DNA from: a virus
Length of the DNA stretch: 49,772 nucleotides
Direction: 5' to 3' (one strand)
IMG/VR virus record: IMGVR_UViG_3300020430_000972
Location: 1-49,772 of that record
The notes beneath the pieces are model-generated. The model ran no database searches, was not told where the DNA came from, and was given only the letters and a program-made list of their open reading frames with translations. Both the position numbers and the translations under genes were made by a program. The stretch's first letter is position 1; every line of letters starts with the position of its first letter. Below, one piece after another: positions 38,070 through 44,845 of this stretch.

Positions 38070-39608
38070 TTAGGCTCCTTGTGCGTAACTTGTAGCCATT
38101 TTGTCGATGTCAGCATCGCTTGGATTAAACTCGTTGTCATCATCTGCATCATCGTCACTTGGCTCAGGATCTTTTACAGAACCTATAGCTGGATCAGGCA
38201 TCTTTTGCCCAACTGCCATTGCTTGTTTGATAGTTTTGATATCAAGCTCACTTACCTTTTGTAAGTCGCCAAAGCTAGTTGGTCCGCCTGGTGTGCCGAA
38301 ACGTGTTAATGCATCACCTAACTTCGATAGTTTATTTCCTAAGGCAATCGCTTCATCGTCTTTGTTCATCTTCATGCCCATGTCCATGATGACTCTACCA
38401 ATCTTTGCCATTTTGTTTTCTTGTGATTGATTGCCTGTCATTCTTGGATCTTCTGGAATAAATTCAGTCGCTTTCATGTTTGCTCCTTCCCTTTTTATTT
38501 TTCTGTTAGCCGCACTAAATCCTGCACGGTTAACAAATTTAAGGTCTCCACCTTGGCGTGACATTACATAACCTTCACCGCCTGGTGTATCACCTATAGA
38601 TGCTTTCACATCAGTTGATTGTTGATCAAGTTGTTTAATTATATTGTCCTTAACATTCATTATGCCGGACACCACTTGCCATAAAGCACCAAAGGCTTTC
38701 ATGTTGGTGTTGATATAATTTATGATCTTTTCTTGTTTAGGTTTGCTGACTACACTACTTTGTAACCAACGAACGAAATCTCTGCCTAAGTTGTTTAAGC
38801 CTGTATCTACTTTACTGTTTGTATATGTGTAAAGAATGTTTGAAAAGTCTGATACTTTCATATCTCTTAATTTGTTTTTATCCAATAAAGAATCTATTGC
38901 ACTTGCATTAGCCTTAATGGTAGCACTTAATTTGTTTACACCACTCATATCTACCTGTGGCGATTGTTGTGCAGTGACTGGTGGCAACACCAACAAACTG
39001 TTACCTTGAAATATATCGTAATCTTGTAAAGGTTTCTCTGACCCATCTGGTTCGACTATTCTATGAATAACGACCCCCGCCTTGCTGACTGAAATCTTTT
39101 TACCTATGTCACTGTCTTCCTGAACGGTATAGGTAACAAGATTTGGTTTGAAAACAAATGCTCCATTCTTACTAGGTGGTGTAGTGAAATATAATAAGTC
39201 GCCTTTGAAATAGCCTCGATGATCTTCTGGTATTGATTTTTCAAATATAGGAAATACATTTTTCATATTACTTGCAAAGGCCTTGTATGACTCAGGCTTG
39301 TCTCCGCCTTTGCCTCTGCTCAACAACATTTTTTCAATGTCATCTCCTGATTTACTTTTACCGTCATAGCCTTTAGCAACAAAGCCTGACTTGTCTGTAA
39401 AAATAAATTGACCTTTTTCATCTCTACCAAATATCACTGCTGGTGATCCGTCCCACTTGATAGTGGTTGATGCAGTATCACCTTCTGCCAAATCTTTGAA
39501 AGCTTCTAAAACTCTCAAGGCACCTTTACTACCTTCCCAGAAGATAACATCTTCTGCGTGTTGTATACGAGCTTCTTCTTTTATGATTTCGATTTCAGCA
39601 AATTTCAT
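38070..39608 (-). CDS. Nucleotidyl-ligase-like protein (KxDG superfamily)
   Basis: 512 aa. TTIKWDGSPAVIFGR (Lys51-x-Asp-Gly-Ser) matches motif I of the covalent nucleotidyltransferase/ligase superfamily, FKGDLLYF (134-141) a motif III-like strand, GGEGYVMSR (343-351) motif IV, and GGDLKFVNRAGF with Lys357 motif V. That order and spacing are those of ATP-dependent RNA/DNA ligases, although the III-IV gap is filled by about 200 extra residues. The N-terminus MKFAEIEIIKEEA resembles a capsid-targeting sequence. Adjacent to a pol-beta-type nucleotidyltransferase gene, 2 nt apart, suggesting one two-step RNA or DNA end-repair pathway. Confidence 0.72.
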   Translation of the reverse strand: MKFAEIEIIKEEARIQHAEDVIFWEGSKGALRVLEAFKDLAEGDTASTTIKWDGSPAVIFGRDEKGQFIFTDKSGFVAKGYDGKSKSGDDIEKMLLSRGKGGDKPESYKAFASNMKNVFPIFEKSIPEDHRGYFKGDLLYFTTPPSKNGAFVFKPNLVTYTVQEDSDIGKKISVSKAGVVIHRIVEPDGSEKPLQDYDIFQGNSLLVLPPVTAQQSPQVDMSGVNKLSATIKANASAIDSLLDKNKLRDMKVSDFSNILYTYTNSKVDTGLNNLGRDFVRWLQSSVVSKPKQEKIINYINTNMKAFGALWQVVSGIMNVKDNIIKQLDQQSTDVKASIGDTPGGEGYVMSRQGGDLKFVNRAGFSAANRKIKREGANMKATEFIPEDPRMTGNQSQENKMAKIGRVIMDMGMKMNKDDEAIALGNKLSKLGDALTRFGTPGGPTSFGDLQKVSELDIKTIKQAMAVGQKMPDPAIGSVKDPEPSDDDADDDNEFNPSDADIDKMATSYAQGA

Positions 39609-39610
39609 TA

Positions 39611-40300
39611 TTATAACTCAAGTCCATCTTTAGCAAAATACTCTTTTGCGTCCTTAACTAAATTTTCATAATTAGGATCTGATTTAATTTTATTATTAAT
39701 TGTTTCAACACTTCTTAAGTCTTGTGCAGTCGCATTATCTCCTAACAATGTTTTAGCAACTTCTTCTGGATCTTTAGTTACTGTTTGATTTGTTAATCTA
39801 TCAACAAGTCCGTTAGTAGGTGACCACTTATAGCCAAGTGCTTTTGCCACACTGGCTATCATTATCATTCTATGTTGACCTTTAAACTCGCTGTCTGCCG
39901 CACCACGCAGGGCAAACTGCATAAATTTAGGATCGCCAAACATAAGATCAGTTTGTACGAATCCATTCTTAGCATTACCTTTGATAGGTGTTTTGAAGTG
40001 TACACTTACGCCAGACTTTTTAATCCAATCCTTTGGATCTTCCTTTGTATTACTTTGTACCCATGCTGATAGCTTTCCTACCAAATCATCTTTGCTGACC
40101 TTTTCTTTGTCAATGGCAACATCAAGATCGCCACTGGTAGGTTTGATACCTGTGCTACCTAACATATTGTCTACGTGATTAAGTCCTGTAATTTTTTCTA
40201 GCCACTTTAGTGTAGGCTCAACATCAGCTTGATTTATTCTCTGTGTTGCGTCTTGCCCATCGGCTGTTTTGAATACGTTACCGCCTTCATTTAGTATCAT
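39611..40300 (-). CDS. Pol-beta-superfamily nucleotidyltransferase-like protein
   Basis: 229 aa from the ATG at 40300 (AAAAAGGACC upstream). DNMLGSTGIKPTSGDLDVAID gives the G-S...D-x-D motif (Gly48-Ser49, Asp58, Asp60) and FVQTDLMFG the third Asp117, the metal-binding triad of this superfamily (CCA-adding enzymes, poly(A) polymerases, kanamycin nucleotidyltransferase). Substrate unknown. The overlap with the 90-aa gene and the 2-nt gap to the ligase-like gene place all three in one late operon. Confidence 0.78.
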   Translation of the reverse strand: MILNEGGNVFKTADGQDATQRINQADVEPTLKWLEKITGLNHVDNMLGSTGIKPTSGDLDVAIDKEKVSKDDLVGKLSAWVQSNTKEDPKDWIKKSGVSVHFKTPIKGNAKNGFVQTDLMFGDPKFMQFALRGAADSEFKGQHRMIMIASVAKALGYKWSPTNGLVDRLTNQTVTKDPEEVAKTLLGDNATAQDLRSVETINNKIKSDPNYENLVKDAKEYFAKDGLEL

Positions 40301-40559
40301 TGTTTGGGTCCTTTTTTTCTTCAATAATCTTGTCTACGCCACGTTTGAATTTTCTAGGATCACCACTTCTAATGCTGTTTATGAAACGTCTTTCTAACTC
40401 CTGCGATACTTCAGGATCGTAAGATTCAGATATTCTGTTTAATAGATTGATTGCACTCTCTATCAAATTGTTGCCTGTAGATTGTATTAAGGCATCGTTA
40501 TTGCTAGTTCTATGGATAGAACTCAATTCCTGTAATATTGATCTCGTACGTTTTTTCAT
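40287..40559 (-). CDS. Small helical virion-block protein
   Basis: 90 aa, starting MKKRTRSILQELSSIHRTSN, with AINLLNRISESYDPEVSQELERRFINSI, a helical pattern. First gene after a late box (40580-40586); AGGGATATAAGCC precedes the ATG. Unrecognised. Confidence 0.7.
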   Translation of the reverse strand: MKKRTRSILQELSSIHRTSNNDALIQSTGNNLIESAINLLNRISESYDPEVSQELERRFINSIRSGDPRKFKRGVDKIIEEKKDPNNDTK

Positions 40560-40579
40560 GGCTTATATCCCTATAACTG

Positions 40580-40586
40580 TATTTAG
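40580..40586 (-). promoter_or_regulatory. Late promoter box
   Basis: CTAAATA (ACTAAATACAG) on the minus strand, 21 nt before the 90-aa gene. Confidence 0.45.
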
Positions 40587-40618
40587 TGTTATCAAAATAA
40601 AATATTTGCCGTATTCGG

Positions 40619-40648
40619 TTGACATTTCATACACTCTTATTATATACT
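40619..40648 (+). promoter_or_regulatory. Sigma70-like promoter of tRNA-Gly
   Basis: TTGACA, 18-bp spacer, TATACT on the plus strand. The expected start of transcription falls within a few nt of the tRNA 5' end. Confidence 0.78.
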
Positions 40649-40658
40649 ATATGCAAAA

Positions 40659-40732
40659 GCGGGTGTAGTATAATGGTATTATGACAGCCTTCCAAGCTGA
40701 TGATAGGGGTTCGATTCCCCTCACCCGCTCCA
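40659..40732 (+). tRNA. tRNA-Gly (anticodon TCC)
   Basis: 74 nt: acceptor GCGGGTG/CACCCGC, anticodon stem-loop with CTTCCAA (anticodon TCC), T arm GGTTCGATTCC, discriminator T and encoded CCA. Own promoter directly upstream. Confidence 0.96.
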
Positions 40733-40747
40733 AAAATTAAAAACCCA

Positions 40748-40755
40748 TATAAATA
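40748..40755 (+). promoter_or_regulatory. T4-type late promoter, perfect box
   Basis: TATAAATA on the plus strand, 15 nt after tRNA-Gly and 22 nt before the DUF1353 gene start. Confidence 0.65.
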
Positions 40756-40776
40756 CATTTGCACGAAAGGTATTAT

Positions 40777-41262
40777 ATGGGACAGTTCAATAATAAAATC
40801 ATGGCAGAGTTTAATCCACCAAGGAAGTGGGTACTAGGTAGAGATCTATCTTACACCACATCTGATTTGTCTGTTGAAGACATCAAGTCATTGCAGGCAG
40901 TTGGAGTAAAGATTAAACGTGACACGAACAAAACAGAAACTATCACAGTACCAAAAGGATTTGTAACAGATTTAGCATCAGTGCCAAGAGCTATGTGGGC
41001 CTTTATTGCTCCATTTGATGTGGCAAGAGCGGCGATCATTCACGACCTACTATACAAAACTATAAGACAGTATCGTTGGAAGATGAAAGATAAAGAAGAT
41101 AAGGAACTTATCAAGAAAGCCAAGGTAGCATCAGACAAAGTTTTCTTACTTGGTATGCACGATGCAGAGCCTAAGATTCCAGGATGGAAAAGTTATTCAT
41201 CATGGAAGGCTGTTGACTTGTTTGGAAATGGTTCAATAGTTCCAAACAAAGACAACATCTAA
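40777..41262 (+). CDS. DUF1353-family phage protein
   Basis: 161 aa from the ATG at 40777 (GAAAGG upstream; a TTG 18 nt earlier is less likely). ITVPKGFVTDLASVPRAMW and ARAAIIHDLLYKT are the DUF1353 signature, and a conserved D-K-x-F-x-x-G-M-H element follows. The family occurs in many tailed phages; a peptidase- or lysis-related role has been suggested by context in the family but is not shown. Driven by a perfect late promoter. Confidence 0.83.
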   Translation: MGQFNNKIMAEFNPPRKWVLGRDLSYTTSDLSVEDIKSLQAVGVKIKRDTNKTETITVPKGFVTDLASVPRAMWAFIAPFDVARAAIIHDLLYKTIRQYRWKMKDKEDKELIKKAKVASDKVFLLGMHDAEPKIPGWKSYSSWKAVDLFGNGSIVPNKDNI

Positions 41263-41264
41263 TC

Positions 41265-41447
41265 CTAGCCTACTGGTCTAGCTTCTACAACAGGAAAGTC
41301 CGTGCCCTTCTGAACATCGTTGGCTGGAGTAACTTCAATAGCAGGCGGTACCTCTATTTCATCTTTTTCAAACCAACTGGCTATCTCAATTGCTATGTTG
41401 TAGGCCAACCAGCCAAACAATACTAATTCTAAACTTAATGTTTTCAT
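41265..41447 (-). CDS. Small membrane protein
   Basis: 60 aa from the ATG at 41447: a hydrophobic helix (LSLELVLFGWLAYNIAIEIASWF) then an acidic/Pro-rich tail. Stop-start overlap (TAATG) with the upstream gene. Unknown. Confidence 0.65.
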   Translation of the reverse strand: MKTLSLELVLFGWLAYNIAIEIASWFEKDEIEVPPAIEVTPANDVQKGTDFPVVEARPVG

Positions 41448-41650
41448 TATAGCAAACTCCCAGTTAAAGGTTCCTTCCATGTGCCGTGTTTGTCGTAATG
41501 CTTTTTGATGTTTCTCATTTGAGCACCATGATGGTTTTGCATCTCAAAAAATTTGTTAAGCATTTCGTTATTTGGGTCTAACCTTAGAAGTTCACAGGTT
41601 AGTACTTCTTGAATATGCCAGTCCATTGCTTGTTTGATACTTTGTGACAT
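41447..41650 (-). CDS. Small hypothetical protein
   Basis: 67 aa from the ATG at 41650 (AAAGGAG 6-7 nt upstream). Starts MSQSIKQAMDWHIQEVLTC; helical. Unrecognised. Transcribed from 41706-41734 through a leader hairpin. Confidence 0.68.
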   Translation of the reverse strand: MSQSIKQAMDWHIQEVLTCELLRLDPNNEMLNKFFEMQNHHGAQMRNIKKHYDKHGTWKEPLTGSLL

Positions 41651-41669
41651 ATTAACTCCTTTCAAAAAG

Positions 41670-41693
41670 ATAGGGCCGTGTGTACGACCCTAT
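41670..41693 (-). terminator. Hairpin with short U-tract between promoter and gene
   Basis: ATAGGGTCGT/ACGGCCCTAT, 10 bp with one G-U pair and an ACAC loop, followed by CTTTTT. It lies about 12 nt downstream of the predicted transcription start, so it is either a terminator for the phosphate-transporter message or an attenuator in the leader. Confidence 0.7.
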
Positions 41694-41705
41694 TGATTAA
41701 ATTAT

Positions 41706-41734
41706 AATATACTACACTTTTATAGATGTGTCAA
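41706..41734 (-). promoter_or_regulatory. Sigma70-like promoter
   Basis: TTGACA, 17-bp spacer, TATATT on the minus strand, directly after the PiT-like gene. Confidence 0.82.
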
Positions 41735-41741
41735 CTATTTT

Positions 41742-42701
41742 TTACCAACCGTTTGGAACTATTACGTAATGGATTGCTAAAACTACTCCTACTGATGCTC
41801 CTAGCCCTACGATCATCTTAAAGAAGTCTCTTCCTATTAAAGGAAACACAACTTTAAACTTTTCCTTGCCTGTGACAGTTGCCATAGCAAGTTCTCTACC
41901 ACAAAGTAATCCTACGAATACCCAAGTCGTTGACATTGGCACATCATTGAGTTCTTTGAAGAACCAAAGTATAAGAAAGTAAACACAATCAATAATTGTT
42001 GCACTACGGACATATCTTGTATTGTGTTTCTCCAACACAATCTTTTGTATCTTACCTCCGCCTTCTTTAAACATAAAGCCAAGTCCTGCTATGAAAACTA
42101 CTGATATGATTACCATTAGTTCCCAGGGTATCTGTCTTGGTAGGAACACGGCAATATTCGCCATGTCATGACTTAACCAAGTAAACCAAAGGAAGCCTGT
42201 TGTAATCCATTGACCTATACGCCAATAAAGTTTATGTTCTTCCTTGACTGGTTTTGCTTCGTCAAGTATTTTGCTAACAACAATCCAAATACAATATGCC
42301 GCCACAGCCGCGACTGCATATCCCATCATAGATTTCATTAGCATTTTTTCTAATACAAACGTACTAGCGAATGCACTTAACACTAGGAACGAGGTACTGA
42401 CTGGTACTCCTATCCTTGTTAACCATAATAGTAGTGCTGGTGCCATTGCATGATACCATTGTATCTCTTGAAAAGGTATCCTGTTCAATCTACCATAACT
42501 GATGTCCCCACCATTTGTGGTCCACCCATACCATAGAGTGTATAACAGAACTGCCGAAGCGGCTCCCCACATGATCTTCCAGTTTACTTTTTCGTTGTTT
42601 GATGCGATCCAAGTGCCTAATGTTTGTACTGAATCGTTTGCGATGACGGCATATCCGGCAAACAAAAAGCCCATTGCCATCCACAGAGTGACTGCATCCA
42701 T
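41742..42701 (-). CDS. PiT-family phosphate transporter-like protein
   Basis: 319 aa with about 8-9 membrane helices. The PiT signature appears twice in degenerate form: GYAVIANDSVQTLGTWIAS near the N-terminus (G-A-N-D...G-T motif) and LSHDMANIAVFLP in the middle; VPVSTSFLVLSAF and VPMSTTWVFVGLLCG are the matching inverted-repeat segments. PiT proteins import phosphate with H+ or Na+. A phage copy would raise phosphate supply for DNA synthesis in poor seawater. It has its own promoter and an 80-nt structured leader. Confidence 0.85.
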   Translation of the reverse strand: MDAVTLWMAMGFLFAGYAVIANDSVQTLGTWIASNNEKVNWKIMWGAASAVLLYTLWYGWTTNGGDISYGRLNRIPFQEIQWYHAMAPALLLWLTRIGVPVSTSFLVLSAFASTFVLEKMLMKSMMGYAVAAVAAYCIWIVVSKILDEAKPVKEEHKLYWRIGQWITTGFLWFTWLSHDMANIAVFLPRQIPWELMVIISVVFIAGLGFMFKEGGGKIQKIVLEKHNTRYVRSATIIDCVYFLILWFFKELNDVPMSTTWVFVGLLCGRELAMATVTGKEKFKVVFPLIGRDFFKMIVGLGASVGVVLAIHYVIVPNGW

Positions 42702-42752
42702 TTTTTATCTCCTTGGTGTCCGCTTTTACCACGCAACACCTGTAAAGTGAGA

Positions 42753-42775
42753 GCAGGCTCGATAACCTTGCCTGC
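42753..42775 (-). promoter_or_regulatory. 5' leader hairpin of the phosphate transporter mRNA
   Basis: GCAGGC/GCCTGC stem at the very start of the predicted transcript; a second stem GGTGT/ACACC lies just before the AAGGAG site at about 42710-42735. Confidence 0.55.
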
Positions 42776-42788
42776 CTGTATTATATTA

Positions 42789-42817
42789 CTAATACACTCT
42801 TATTTACAAAATGTCAA
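42789..42817 (-). promoter_or_regulatory. Sigma70-like promoter of the phosphate transporter gene
   Basis: TTGACA, 17-bp spacer, TATTAG on the minus strand. Confidence 0.7.
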
Positions 42818-42862
42818 GAAAAGTTTTGTTACAGTTTGATTACAATGTGGATAAAGTGTTAA

Positions 42863-43117
42863 TTACCTTCTTGGCTTCAACCATCTTTTGCAAAGATCAT
42901 ACCAGTAAATGCCACTGTCACGTAATAGCTCATTTTGTTCTCTAAGACGTTCAAGTCTTTTGCACAGTTGATCAAGCTGAAACTGTGTAAAGTTTCTTTC
43001 GCCACGTTGGAAGTTTTCAATGCGTTTGATAATCTCATCAATTTGAGGGCAGGTATGATCAGGAACCTTGGGTGCCTTGCGTTTTAATTTTTGCCAATGT
43101 TTCTTGTCCAGTGCCAT
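42863..43117 (-). CDS. Small basic coiled-coil protein
   Basis: 84 aa, Lys/Arg/Glu/Gln-rich, with a long helix (RIENFQRGERNFTQFQLDQL and CKRLERLREQNELL) and a terminal DLCKRWLKPRR. Unrecognised; no clear ribosome binding site. Confidence 0.6.
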   Translation of the reverse strand: MALDKKHWQKLKRKAPKVPDHTCPQIDEIIKRIENFQRGERNFTQFQLDQLCKRLERLREQNELLRDSGIYWYDLCKRWLKPRR

Positions 43118-43141
43118 TAATATTATTTAAAGAGTGCAATC

Positions 43142-43180
43142 AAAATGTTAAGCGACCGCTTAACTTATTCATAACATTTT
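43142..43180. repeat. Nested inverted repeats between divergent genes
   Basis: Inner perfect repeat GTTAAGCG-AC-CGCTTAAC (43147-43164) and an outer pair AAAATGTTA (43142-43150) with TAACATTTT (43172-43180). The left arm is shared, so only one of the two pairings can form at a time in RNA. Confidence 0.7.
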
Positions 43181-43228
43181 AGCAAGTCAGCCTTGCTTCA
43201 ATTAAACACCAACTTTTCTGACCATTGA

Positions 43229-43236
43229 TATAAATA
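43229..43236 (+). promoter_or_regulatory. T4-type late promoter, perfect box
   Basis: TATAAATA on the plus strand, start of the 43.2-44.2 kb transcript. Confidence 0.65.
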
Positions 43237-43248
43237 CGAATGTCGACG

Positions 43249-43405
43249 CAAAAGCTTCTCAAGTTTTTCCGATGACACACATACACACTGGGATAGACCA
43301 GGGCATGATCCATGCCTTACAAGAGATTGACGGTGGAAAAGACCACTGACGCCTAGAAAAGACTAGGGGTATTGCTTTCCTTAAGCATCCAATACATAGG
43401 AGAAA
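43249..43405 (+). ncRNA. Structured leader or small RNA candidate
   Basis: About 160 nt between the late box and the first gene (43409) with no credible ORF. Short stems are visible: GGCATG/CATGCC (about 43302-43316), GGT/ACC around 43332-43346, CCTAG/CTAGG (about 43352-43367) and TGCTT/AAGCA (about 43372-43386), ending in AGGAG. This may be a riboswitch, a leader for mRNA stability or a small RNA. No known family is recognised. Confidence 0.45.
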
Positions 43406-43408
43406 AAA

Positions 43409-43609
43409 ATGACACACTTTTGGAGTGGTCTTGTGTCTTGGATGAATCTTGGGTCTGAAGATAGACGCCAAGCTGAGTTTGAGAAATGGGCCAAAACAGA
43501 ATATAAAAAAGATTGGAAGTTTGCGTACAATCATATGTTAGCTACCAACGGGAAACCCCCACAAACCAATTACACACCAGAGCAGTTCAGTAAGAAGGAG
43601 GCGGCCTAA
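43409..43609 (+). CDS. Small hypothetical protein, host-like cassette
   Basis: 66 aa with ATAGGAG upstream. Starts MTHFWSGLVSWMNLGSEDRR, contains FEKWAKTEYKKDWKFAYNHML. Unrecognised. First of four tiny genes in one transcript; it stops directly before the next ATG (TAAATG). Confidence 0.68.
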   Translation: MTHFWSGLVSWMNLGSEDRRQAEFEKWAKTEYKKDWKFAYNHMLATNGKPPQTNYTPEQFSKKEAA

Positions 43610-43798
43610 ATGCGTTTTCTTATTGAATTACTTAAAAAACTTAACTCAGCGATGTTTAGAAGTCAACGAAGTTGGGAGGAGGACTATTTGTCTCAGTCTG
43701 TCGATCACGTTGATCTTGAGCGTCGTATTAAACAACTCGACCGCGGCCAGATCGAGGTTGGGCCATTTGGCAATAGAATCAAATCGGTTAGATATTAG
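43610..43798 (+). CDS. DUF3563-like small protein
   Basis: 62 aa. SWEEDYLSQSVDHVDLERRIKQLDRG (about residues 21-46) matches the DUF3563 core (E-x-Y-L-x-x-S-x-D-x-x-D-L-E-R-R), a family of short proteobacterial proteins of unknown function. AAGGAGG lies in the end of the preceding gene. A phage homologue points to acquisition from a proteobacterial host. Confidence 0.78.
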   Translation: MRFLIELLKKLNSAMFRSQRSWEEDYLSQSVDHVDLERRIKQLDRGQIEVGPFGNRIKSVRY

Positions 43799-43813
43799 GA
43801 AAGGATCAGAAAA

Positions 43814-44074
43814 ATGCTGTTATTTAAACGTTTATTAAATTGGTGCGAACTGGTAGGCTATGTGAAAGCATCAGCTGAACTTTCACGCCAGGGCTTTCAT
43901 GCTGAAGCAAAAGCTCTAATGCTAGAAAAAACAAATCTACAAGGCAGAAGAGAAAGAGCTTTGGTAAGACTAGAGAAGATCAAAAAGTTTAAGGCGGACT
44001 ATGATCCTGCTAATCACTATATGAGAGGAAAATCAGTTGCTACTTGGAGTGGTAAGAAAGGTATGGTTGCATAA
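43814..44074 (+). CDS. Small hypothetical protein, host-like cassette
   Basis: 86 aa with AGGAAAGGATC upstream. Contains VKASAELSRQGFHAEAKALMLEK, reminiscent of short proteins in alphaproteobacteria, then a basic helix and a Gly/Lys tail. Function unknown. Confidence 0.68.
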   Translation: MLLFKRLLNWCELVGYVKASAELSRQGFHAEAKALMLEKTNLQGRRERALVRLEKIKKFKADYDPANHYMRGKSVATWSGKKGMVA

Positions 44075-44075
44075 G

Positions 44076-44129
44076 ATGTGGCCATATACCAACGAAGAGA
44101 TAGACTGGATATCCGGTAGAAAAAAATAA
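44076..44129 (+). CDS. 17-aa microprotein candidate
   Basis: ATG one base after the previous stop (TAAGATG) opens MWPYTNEEIDWISGRKK and stops. No separate ribosome binding site, so it would be translated by re-initiation. The Trp-Pro-Tyr-Thr...Glu-Glu composition is not random-looking, but evidence is thin. Confidence 0.35.
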   Translation: MWPYTNEEIDWISGRKK

Positions 44130-44130
44130 A

Positions 44131-44150
44131 TTTGTGTAAATTGAATATAG
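44131..44150. repeat. 20-bp direct repeat, copy A
   Basis: Identical to 45041-45060 (TTTGTGTAAATTGAATATAG). This copy is non-coding, just before the terminator. Confidence 0.9.
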
Positions 44151-44179
44151 GGCGATGCAAAACACCGCCCTATTTTTTT
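44147..44179 (+). terminator. Intrinsic terminator
   Basis: ATAGGGCG/CGCCCTAT stem followed by seven T on the plus strand; ends the 43.2-44.1 kb transcript facing the convergent outer-membrane gene. Confidence 0.92.
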
Positions 44180-44185
44180 GACTTG

Positions 44186-44791
44186 TTAGAAGTTGACTGT
44201 AAATCCTACTGATGCTTCAGTATCAGTAGAGTTCCAATCCTTATCCATTTCTCTGTTTACACTAACACTCATTGAAGTGTTGTCACTCAATGTGATTAAA
44301 GTTCCTACAGACGCATATGAATCAGCACGATCAAAGTCAGTAAAGTCTCCTTCTAATGACTTCCAATCATAGCCCATTTCAACAAATGGAGTTAAGTTTG
44401 TTCCCATAGATGTCTCTGCACCAATGAACGGAGATAATCTCATCTCGTCTTTAGTCAAGGTGTCACCATGGGTATAGTGAATGTCACCGCCACCATATAG
44501 ATTCATACTGCCAACGGTAGCAAGATCTCTTTCACCACCTGCTGTGTATCTATAATCTGTGTTGGTTCCATCATCAATGTAAGCAACTCCTAGGTCGATT
44601 GCATTGCCGTTTGTGTGAACTTCAATCACTTGAGCATCATCTGAAAAGTCAGCAGTTGCTCCTGTTCCAATTGATAGTCCATATTTTTCTCCCTCTGCAT
44701 TCATAGAGAAGCCTGTGTTGTCATAGTTTTTTGCATACACAGGTCCGCTTAGAATCGCCAAAGAGAACATTACTAATAATATATGTTTCAT
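44186..44791 (-). CDS. Outer-membrane beta-barrel-like protein
   Basis: 201 aa with a signal peptide (MKHILLVMFSLAILSGPVYA, cleavage after VYA). The mature part alternates amphipathic strands and Asn/Asp/Gly turns (IDLGVAYIDDGTNTDYRYTAG, MNLYGGGDIHYTHGD, SMSVSVNREM) and ends in Phe (VGFTVNF), as beta-barrel assembly substrates do. About eight strands are likely. A phage-encoded outer-membrane protein could change receptors or exclude other phages (inference). No family assigned. Confidence 0.72.
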   Translation of the reverse strand: MKHILLVMFSLAILSGPVYAKNYDNTGFSMNAEGEKYGLSIGTGATADFSDDAQVIEVHTNGNAIDLGVAYIDDGTNTDYRYTAGGERDLATVGSMNLYGGGDIHYTHGDTLTKDEMRLSPFIGAETSMGTNLTPFVEMGYDWKSLEGDFTDFDRADSYASVGTLITLSDNTSMSVSVNREMDKDWNSTDTEASVGFTVNF

Positions 44792-44811
44792 ATTATCCTT
44801 TCTTGATTGTA

Positions 44812-44834
44812 TAGGGCAGTGAAGTACTGCCCTA
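44812..44834. other. Perfect 9-bp hairpin
   Basis: TAGGGCAGT/ACTGCCCTA with a 5-nt loop between the 36-aa gene and the outer-membrane gene; no long U-tract on the minus strand. Confidence 0.7.
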
Positions 44835-44845
44835 CTTTGATTTGA

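Noticed and set aside
43327-43334. TTGACGGT in the structured leader as evidence for a known glutamine riboswitch
   Set aside because: Short resemblance to GACGGAAG-type motifs only; the required conserved segments are not present.
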